Source of the DNA: Sinomonas terrae
Lineage (GTDB): Bacteria > Actinomycetota > Actinomycetes > Actinomycetales > Micrococcaceae
Reading direction: 5' to 3'
NCBI RefSeq assembly: GCF_022539255.1
Contig: NZ_JAKZBV010000001.1
Coordinates: 682,001-746,000, forward strand
DNA: 64,000 bases
Part shown: positions 9,618-15,095 of the stretch, one piece after another
Layout of the letters: every line of letters begins with the position of its first letter
Numbering within the stretch: position 1 is the stretch's first letter
Translations under genes and position numbers: made by a program
The notes under the pieces: model-generated
Databases searched by the model: none
What the model saw: only the letters and a program-made list of their open reading frames with translations
What the model was told of the DNA's origin: nothing

Positions 9618-10373
9618 ATGGCCGAGAAGGCCTCAGGCGGCGTCCAATCGGTCGAGCGGGTTTTCGAACTCCTCGAACTCATCACCGACGCCGGCGGAGA
9701 TGTGACGCTGAGCGAGCTGTCGTCGTCGACCGAGCTCCCGCTGCCCACGATCCACCGGCTGCTGCGCACGCTCGTCGCGCTCGGCTATGTTCGGCAGCTG
9801 CCCAACCGGCGCTATGCGCTCGGCCCGCGCCTCATCCGCCTCGGCGAGGGCGCGAACAAGCAGCTCGGGGCGCTCGCACAGCCCGAGCTCAAGACCCTCG
9901 TCGACAGCCTCGGCGAGACGGCGAACATGGCCGTGCTCGACTCGGACATGGTCATCTACGTCGCCCAGGTCCCCTCGCCGCATTCGATGCGGATGTTCAC
10001 CGAGGTCGGGCGCCGAGCCCACATGCACGACACCGGCGTCGGGAAGGCAATCCTCGCGCAGCTCGACGACGAGCAGGTGCGGTCCATCGTGGGTCGCCAG
10101 GGCATGCCCACCCCCACGACGTACAGCATCGGCGACGTCGAGACGCTCCTGGCGGACCTCGACAAGATCCGCGCACGCGGCTACGCGATCGACGAGCAGG
10201 AGCAGGAGGTCGGCGTCCGCTGCTTCTCCATGGCGGTGCCGGGCGCGCCGACGCCGACGGCCATCTCCGTCTCTGGCCCTGTCTCCCGTGTGGATGAGAT
10301 GTTCGGCGAGCGCGCCGTCCCCGCGCTCCGCTCGGCGGCCGAGCGCATCTCGGCCGAGCTCAACCGCGCGTAG
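9618..10373 (+). CDS. IclR family transcriptional regulator
   Basis: A 251-residue regulator with an N-terminal winged helix (about 10-70; VTLSELSSSTELPLPTIHRLLRTL contains the recognition helix) and the C-terminal IclR effector domain, including GRRAHMHDTGVGKAIL and the VGVRCFSMAVPG signature. The ATG at 9618 has a GGAGG site seven bases upstream. It diverges from the malic enzyme operon. By analogy with AllR and IclR, which bind glyoxylate-type ligands, it likely controls the glyoxylate and ureide genes here; the shared palindromes also point to aceE, the SDR and a 56-residue gene. Confidence 0.93.
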   Translation: MAEKASGGVQSVERVFELLELITDAGGDVTLSELSSSTELPLPTIHRLLRTLVALGYVRQLPNRRYALGPRLIRLGEGANKQLGALAQPELKTLVDSLGETANMAVLDSDMVIYVAQVPSPHSMRMFTEVGRRAHMHDTGVGKAILAQLDDEQVRSIVGRQGMPTPTTYSIGDVETLLADLDKIRARGYAIDEQEQEVGVRCFSMAVPGAPTPTAISVSGPVSRVDEMFGERAVPALRSAAERISAELNRA

Positions 10374-10404
10374 CCTCGCCCATCCCCGTTCCCGTCTTCT
10401 GCTC

Positions 10405-10450
10405 GCGCCGTCACGTTTACAGGGTCAGCACCCTGCAAACGTGACGGCGC
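10405..10450. repeat. Hairpin repeat, copy 2, downstream of iclR
   Basis: Arms 10405-10425 and 10430-10450 pair at 20 of 21 positions around CAGC. Ends and loop-proximal blocks match copy 1 at 9472-9518; the central 7 bp is different but still pairs. It may end iclR transcription, and with copy 1 it brackets iclR. Confidence 0.7.
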
Positions 10451-10452
10451 AA

Positions 10453-10559
10453 GGGGGAAAGGGGTGCGCGAGGGGGGAGGGGTGGGCGTGGAGGCGGTGC
10501 GCGCGGGGAAGGGGGTGCGCGGGGGAGGGGTGCGCGGGTGAGGGGTGCGCGAGCGGGAG
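10453..10559 (+). repeat. G-rich degenerate tandem repeat
   Basis: About six units built on GGGGTGCGCG with variable G-rich spacers, 15-18 bp apart. The + strand is almost free of A and T, and runs of four or more G recur, so G-quadruplex formation is conceivable. No coding potential is supported. Confidence 0.55.
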
Positions 10560-10580
10560 TTCCGCCTCGCGGAAGCAGAA

Positions 10581-10608
10581 TTCCAAAAAATCTCCTCAAA
10601 GGTATGGT
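10581..10608 (+). promoter_or_regulatory. Candidate promoter of the guanine deaminase operon
   Basis: A TATGGT box (10603-10608, fitting the actinobacterial TANNNT pattern) follows TTCCAA (10581-10586) by 16 bases. It would start transcription near 10615 and leave a leader of about 185 bases. Confidence 0.4.
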
Positions 10609-10614
10609 GCGGAT

Positions 10615-10800
10615 CACAGCCCCTTGCTACCGTTGAGGGGTCACGGCGGGCCAACGGGCGATCTGACTGAAGCAGATCCCGGAAGGCTATCTACCAGGCA
10701 ACCTCAATTCAGAGCTTTCGAAGTCTGGTCAGGCCTGGTCTGCACGGATAGCCCCGGGCGAACTCGGTGGGCCGGACTTCCCCAAGCGAGGGAGTCTCCC
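10615..10800 (+). ncRNA. Structured 5' leader, candidate riboswitch
   Basis: Four stems can be drawn. (1) CCCCT 10620-10624 with AGGGG 10636-10640. (2) GATCTG 10660-10665 with CAGATC 10673-10678. (3) Nested: GGCTATC 10685-10691 with GATAGCC 10747-10753, enclosing ACCAGGC 10693-10699 with GCCTGGT 10733-10739, enclosing CAGA 10710-10713 with TCTG 10724-10727 capped by CTT-TCG-AAG. (4) GACTTCCC 10775-10782 with GGGAGTC 10790-10796, which buries the GAGGGAG ribosome site of the next gene. Sequestering the ribosome site is typical of translational riboswitches. I could not match it to purine, TPP, ZTP, ykkC or Moco consensus sequences from memory. The purine salvage genes downstream suggest a purine-type ligand. 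Confidence 0.5.
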
Positions 10801-11304
10801 ATGACCACCACCCCCAGCCGCACGTCCGCTCAAGCCGACAGTCTCTTCCTGAGCAGGGCAATTGAGCTCGCGGCCCAGAATGTCCTCGACCGCGGCGGCC
10901 CGTTCGGCGCCGTCGTCGTCACGGCAGACGGACAGGCGTTCGACGGCGTCAATCGCGTCACCGCGAGCAACGACCCGACTGCCCACGCCGAAGTCACAGC
11001 GATCCGCGCGGCGTGCCGCGAACTGGGCACGTTCGACCTCACCGGCGCCACCCTGTATTCAAGCTGCGAGCCATGCCCCATGTGCCTCGCCTCCGCGCTC
11101 TGGGCGCGCATCGCCGTTGTCCGCTTTGCCGCGGACCGGCACGACGCGGCGAGCGCAGGCTTCGACGACGCCGTCTTCTACGACTACTTCGACACCCCTG
11201 TCGAACTGCGGTCGATGCCCGTGCTGCACACCGAGCCCGAGGGAGTAAGCCGCATGGCGCCCTTCGAGCAGTGGGCGGCCTTCGCGCAGCGCATCGAATA
11301 CTGA
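10801..11304 (+). CDS. Guanine deaminase-like cytidine/deoxycytidylate deaminase family protein
   Basis: A 167-residue zinc deaminase. The HAE motif (62-64) and PCPMC (91-95) give the zinc ligands and the catalytic Glu. Length and the C-terminal aromatic tail (MAPFEQWAAFAQRIEY) resemble B. subtilis GuaD, which turns guanine into xanthine. The neighbours (NCS2 purine permease, xanthine dehydrogenase) fit this substrate. A tRNA adenosine deaminase role is less likely because that gene is rarely in such a cluster. The ATG at 10801 follows GAGGGAG by six bases, and that ribosome site lies within a hairpin of the structured leader. Confidence 0.85.
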   Translation: MTTTPSRTSAQADSLFLSRAIELAAQNVLDRGGPFGAVVVTADGQAFDGVNRVTASNDPTAHAEVTAIRAACRELGTFDLTGATLYSSCEPCPMCLASALWARIAVVRFAADRHDAASAGFDDAVFYDYFDTPVELRSMPVLHTEPEGVSRMAPFEQWAAFAQRIEY

Positions 11305-11314
11305 GGCGGCTGCC

Positions 11315-12856
11315 ATGAGCATCGAAACCAGCGCCCAGACCAGCACTGAGGAATTCGAGCCCGGGCAGGAGGACAGCGAGCGGACGACGACGGCGCCCGC
11401 CACCCGTGCGGGCACGCCGAAGGCCGCGAACGGCTTCCTGGACAGGTTCTTCAGCGTCACGCTCCGGGGCTCCACGGTCTCCCGCGAAATCCGGGGCGGC
11501 CTCGTCACGTTCTTCACGATGGCGTACATCGTGATCCTCAACCCCCTCATCCTCGGCGGCTTCAACGCCTCGAGCGCTCCGGTGGACGTCACGGGCGCGT
11601 TCCTTCCCGCCGCGCAGGTCGGGGCCGTCACTGGCCTCACTGCCGGCGTGCTGACCATCCTCTTCGGCATCTTCGCGAATCTCCCGTTCGGCCTCGCGGC
11701 TGGCCTGGGGATCAACTCGTTCCTGGCGGTCGCCGTCGTCAAGGACGTCTCGTGGCCCGAGGCCATGGGTCTCGTGGTGATCAACGGCGTGCTCATCGTC
11801 CTTTTCGGGGTGACCGGGGCGCGGACGGCGATCTTCCGGGCGGTCCCGCGCGAGCTCAAGGCCGCGATCACGGTCGGGATCGGCCTGTTCATCGCGTTCA
11901 TCGGCTTCGTGGACTCAGGCTTCGTGCGCGGCACGCAGTCGGGGCCGCCGGTCCAGCTCGGCGAGAACGGCTCCATCACCACGCTCCCCACGCTCGTCTT
12001 CGTGGTCGGGCTGATCCTCATGGGTATTCTCGTTGCGCGGAAGATCCAGGGCGGACTCCTCATCGGCATCGTCGCGACGACGGGCCTGGCCATGCTCGTC
12101 GAGGCGATCTGGCACATCGGGGCGGCCGGCCCGAAGAACCCGGACGGCTGGCATCTCAACACCCCGGTCCTCTCAGGCCAGCTCATCTCCGTCCCGGACC
12201 TGAGCCTTGTGGGCCACTTCGACCTCTTCGGCGCGTTCCACCGCATCGGCCTCCTCGCGGGCCTGACGCTCGTCTTCACGCTCGTGTTCACGAACTTCTT
12301 CGACGCGATGGGCACGATGACCGGCCTCGCGAAGGGCGCGGGCCTGACCCACAAGGACGGCACGTTCCCGCGGCTCAAGGCCGCCTTCATCATCGAGGGC
12401 TTCGGCGCCGTCCTCGGCGGGGCCAACTCCGGCTCGTCGAACACGGTCTACGTCGACTCCGCGTCCGGCATCGGCGAGGGGGCGCGCACTGGCCTTGCAT
12501 CCGTGGTGACCGGGACGCTGTTCCTCGGCTCGATGTTCCTCACGCCGCTCACGAGCGTCGTGCCCCTCGAGGTCGCCTCGGCGGCGCTCGTCGTCGTGGG
12601 CACGATGATGGCCGGCCAGATCCGCGAGATCAACTTCCGCAAGTTCGACGTCGCCCTGCCCTCGTTCCTCACGATCGTGACTATGCCCTTGACCTACTCG
12701 ATCGCGAACGGCATCGGCGCCGGCTTCGTCACGTGGGTCGTTGTGCGGGCAGCGAGCGGCAAGGCGCGGAAGATCCATCCGCTCATGTGGGTGGTCGCGG
12801 CAGGCTTCGTCGTGTACTTCGCGCGCGGGCCGCTGGGGAACCTCATCGGGGCGTAG
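11315..12856 (+). CDS. NCS2 family purine permease (AzgA/PbuG type)
   Basis: A 513-residue polytopic membrane protein expected to import hypoxanthine, guanine or adenine with protons. After a 40-residue hydrophilic N-terminus it carries the family signatures GLVTFFTMAYIVILNP, LAAGLGINSFLA, TNFFDAMGTMTGLA and GANSGSSNTVYVDSASGI. That set marks the AzgA branch rather than the UraA/xanthine branch. It starts 10 bases after the deaminase gene, so the two are co-transcribed. A strong hairpin follows 22 bases after the stop, so transcription of the xdh genes may be partly separate. Confidence 0.92.
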   Translation: MSIETSAQTSTEEFEPGQEDSERTTTAPATRAGTPKAANGFLDRFFSVTLRGSTVSREIRGGLVTFFTMAYIVILNPLILGGFNASSAPVDVTGAFLPAAQVGAVTGLTAGVLTILFGIFANLPFGLAAGLGINSFLAVAVVKDVSWPEAMGLVVINGVLIVLFGVTGARTAIFRAVPRELKAAITVGIGLFIAFIGFVDSGFVRGTQSGPPVQLGENGSITTLPTLVFVVGLILMGILVARKIQGGLLIGIVATTGLAMLVEAIWHIGAAGPKNPDGWHLNTPVLSGQLISVPDLSLVGHFDLFGAFHRIGLLAGLTLVFTLVFTNFFDAMGTMTGLAKGAGLTHKDGTFPRLKAAFIIEGFGAVLGGANSGSSNTVYVDSASGIGEGARTGLASVVTGTLFLGSMFLTPLTSVVPLEVASAALVVVGTMMAGQIREINFRKFDVALPSFLTIVTMPLTYSIANGIGAGFVTWVVVRAASGKARKIHPLMWVVAAGFVVYFARGPLGNLIGA

Positions 12857-12878
12857 CCACCGGGCCTCATCCAAGACC

Positions 12879-12924
12879 GCGCCCGCGGGGCCCCGGAAGT
12901 GACGCTCCGGGCCCCCGTGGGCGC
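12879..12924 (+). terminator. Long GC hairpin after the permease gene
   Basis: Arms 12879-12897 and 12906-12924 (GCGCCCGCGGGGCCCCGGA and its near complement) pair at 17 of 19 positions around an 8-base loop. There is no T run. It could stop or reduce readthrough into xdhC. Confidence 0.55.
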
Positions 12925-12949
12925 ACGATAGATAACAGGTGCGTCCGAC

Positions 12950-13011
12950 GACGTTCGCCGCCGGACGTTCGCCGCCGGACGCACGTCGCTTAAGGACGCA
13001 CCTCGCTTAAG
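12950..13011 (+). repeat. Two adjacent tandem duplications before xdhC
   Basis: GACGTTCGCCGCCG occurs twice back to back (12950-12963, 12964-12977). It is followed by a 17-bp unit GACGCACGTCGCTTAAG (12978-12994) repeated with one change (12995-13011). The block ends 11 bases before the xdhC ATG and so overlaps its promoter or leader. Confidence 0.7.
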
Positions 13012-13022
13012 AAGGGGGAGCC

Positions 13023-14267
13023 ATGATCGAGCTCCTGAGCACGCTGCCCTCCTGGCAGCCAGTGGCGCGCGGGGAGCGCTGTGCCGTCGCGACCGTGGTC
13101 TCCGCAACGGGCTCCGTGCCGCGACCGGTTGGGACATCGATGCTCGTCGCGGCACCGGGACCGGGTCGCAGCAGCGGCGCGCCTCGCGTCCTCGGCAGCC
13201 TCTCCGGTGGATGCGTCGAGAGCGCCGTCGTCGCGGCGGCTCTCGACGCCCTGGGCGAGGGCATCGCCCGGATCGAGCGCTTCGGCTACACCGCCGACGA
13301 CGCGTTCGCGGCGGGGCTCACGTGCGGGGGCGAACTTGAGGTTCACCTCCAGCCCATCTCGGCCGAGGCCTTGGCGGCGCTCGCCGCCTGCTCCCGGCCG
13401 GTCGCCGTCGTCCGCCGCCTTCGGGCGCCGGGGGAGCGAGCAGACGACGCCGCCACGCGCCCCGTCATTCTCGCCGCGGCGCCCGCAGGCCTCGCCGAGC
13501 TGGCCGTGGCCCTCGCCCCGCTGTTCTCGGCGGATTCGGCGGAGGCTCTCCGCGCCGCCGGACTCGTGGCGCCGGTCCTCGCGCAGGAAGTCTCCGCCGT
13601 CGTGCCCGTCGAACCGGACGGCGGCTGCTCGGGCGCGCCCGAGACCGGCCCCATCCGCCTCCTCGTCGAGAGCCGCCTTCCGGCCCCGCGGCTCATCGTT
13701 GTCGGCGCCAACGATTTCGGTGCCGCACTCGTGCCTGCCGCGAAGCTCCTCGGCTACCGCGTGACGCTCGTCGACGCGCGCCCGGCGTTCGCCCAGCAGG
13801 AGCGGTTCTCCGCCGCCGACGAGATCGCCGTCGCGTGGCCGCATGCCTACCTCGCAGCGGAGGCCGCGGCCGGGCGCCTCGACGACCGGACGGCCGTGTG
13901 CGTCCTGAGCCACGACCCCAAGTTCGACCTTCCGCTCCTCGACGCCGCACTTCGCCTCCAACTCGCCTACGTGGGCGCGATGGGCTCGCGCCGAAGCCAC
14001 GAGCAGCGCATCGCGTCCCTCCTCGAGGCTGGCCACGGCCCGCTGGATCTCGCACGGCTGCACTCGCCGATCGGGCTCGACCTCGGGGCGGTCACACCGG
14101 CCGAGGTCGCGGTCTCGATCCTCGCCGAACTCGTTGCGTCCCGGGATCCGGCCGCGAGCGGCGCGTCGCTGCGGAACGGCACGGGACGGATCCACGGCGT
14201 TCGCTCTTCCCCGCGGCTAGACCCGCCGAACGTGGCCCTCTGGGAAAGCGAGCCCTCATGGACCTGA
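13023..14267 (+). CDS. XdhC/CoxI family protein
   Basis: A 414-residue protein of the XdhC family, which binds molybdenum cofactor and helps its sulfuration and insertion into xanthine dehydrogenase. The N-terminal XdhC/CoxI domain (about 10-80) shows ATGSVPRPVGTSML. The C-terminal Rossmann domain (about 225-390) shows LIVVGANDFGAALVPAAKLLGY and GAMGSRRSHEQR. It precedes the two structural subunits and overlaps the FAD subunit gene by 10 bases. It is longer than E. coli or Rhodobacter XdhC because both domains are present. The ATG is preceded by AAGGGGGAG. Confidence 0.9.
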   Translation: MIELLSTLPSWQPVARGERCAVATVVSATGSVPRPVGTSMLVAAPGPGRSSGAPRVLGSLSGGCVESAVVAAALDALGEGIARIERFGYTADDAFAAGLTCGGELEVHLQPISAEALAALAACSRPVAVVRRLRAPGERADDAATRPVILAAAPAGLAELAVALAPLFSADSAEALRAAGLVAPVLAQEVSAVVPVEPDGGCSGAPETGPIRLLVESRLPAPRLIVVGANDFGAALVPAAKLLGYRVTLVDARPAFAQQERFSAADEIAVAWPHAYLAAEAAAGRLDDRTAVCVLSHDPKFDLPLLDAALRLQLAYVGAMGSRRSHEQRIASLLEAGHGPLDLARLHSPIGLDLGAVTPAEVAVSILAELVASRDPAASGASLRNGTGRIHGVRSSPRLDPPNVALWESEPSWT

Positions 14268-15094
14268 ACACGATCGAGGCCCTCGTCCCGACCGCCGATC
14301 CGGCGGAGTGGCGCGAGGGGGACGCCTGGCTCGCAGGGGGGACCGTCCTGTTCTCCTACGGGAGCCAGACGCTCAAGCGCCTGCTTGACCTCACCTCAGC
14401 CGGGTGGGAACCGGTGCAGGAGGACGACGGCGGAATCACCTTCGCCGCGACGTGCACCATCGCGCGCCTCTGGGAAGTCGGGGACCCCGCGGGGCCGACG
14501 GTCGCGCGTTGGCCCGGGCTCGGCGTCGTCCGCTCATGCTGCGACGCGTTCGTGGCGTCCTTCAAGATCTGGAACCTCTCGACGATCGGCGGCAACATCG
14601 CGACCTCGCTCCCGGCGGGGCCCATGACGTCGTTGTGTGCGGGGCTCGATGGCGTCGCGACCCTCTGGAGCGCCGGAGGCACACGGGAACTGCCGGTCGC
14701 GGAGCTCGTCACCGGCGACGGCCGCAACGCGCTCGCGCGCGGTGAGCTGATCCGCTCAATCCGCCTGCCGGCCCACGCCCTCTCGGCCCGCACGGCGTTC
14801 CGGCGCCTCTCGCTCAGCAACCTCGGGCGCTCGGGCGTGCTCCTCATCGGGCGCCGCGACCCCGATGGCGGCTTCGTCCTGACAGTGACCGCCTCGACCA
14901 AGCGGCCCGTTCAGCTCCGGTTCGCGGCGGAGGCCCTCCCTGACGGCCCGGCCCTCGCAGGGGCCCTCGACGGCGCCATCCCCGAAACCCTTTACCACGA
15001 CGACATCCACGGCCTGCCCGCGTGGCGCCGCGACATGACCTACCGGCTCGCCGAGGAACTGCGGGCTGAGCTGCTGGGGCAGGAAGGAGCCTGA
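14258..15094 (+). CDS. Xanthine dehydrogenase FAD-binding subunit
   Basis: A 278-residue FAD subunit of the molybdopterin dehydrogenase family; it carries electrons from the iron-sulfur clusters to NAD+. Family motifs: LAGGTVLFSYG near the N-terminus (pyrophosphate loop) and NLSTIGGNIATSLPAGPM, followed by the CO-dehydrogenase flavoprotein C-terminal domain. The ATG lies inside the end of xdhC, and its stop is one base before the next start, so the three genes are tightly coupled. XdhB would be the E. coli-style name, but naming varies so no symbol is given. Confidence 0.92.
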   Translation: MDLNTIEALVPTADPAEWREGDAWLAGGTVLFSYGSQTLKRLLDLTSAGWEPVQEDDGGITFAATCTIARLWEVGDPAGPTVARWPGLGVVRSCCDAFVASFKIWNLSTIGGNIATSLPAGPMTSLCAGLDGVATLWSAGGTRELPVAELVTGDGRNALARGELIRSIRLPAHALSARTAFRRLSLSNLGRSGVLLIGRRDPDGGFVLTVTASTKRPVQLRFAAEALPDGPALAGALDGAIPETLYHDDIHGLPAWRRDMTYRLAEELRAELLGQEGA

Positions 15095-15095
15095 C

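Noticed and set aside
10615..10800. Assignment of the leader to a known riboswitch class (purine, TPP, ZTP, ykkC, Moco)
   Set aside because: Conserved bases of those classes as I know them are not found; left as an unassigned candidate.
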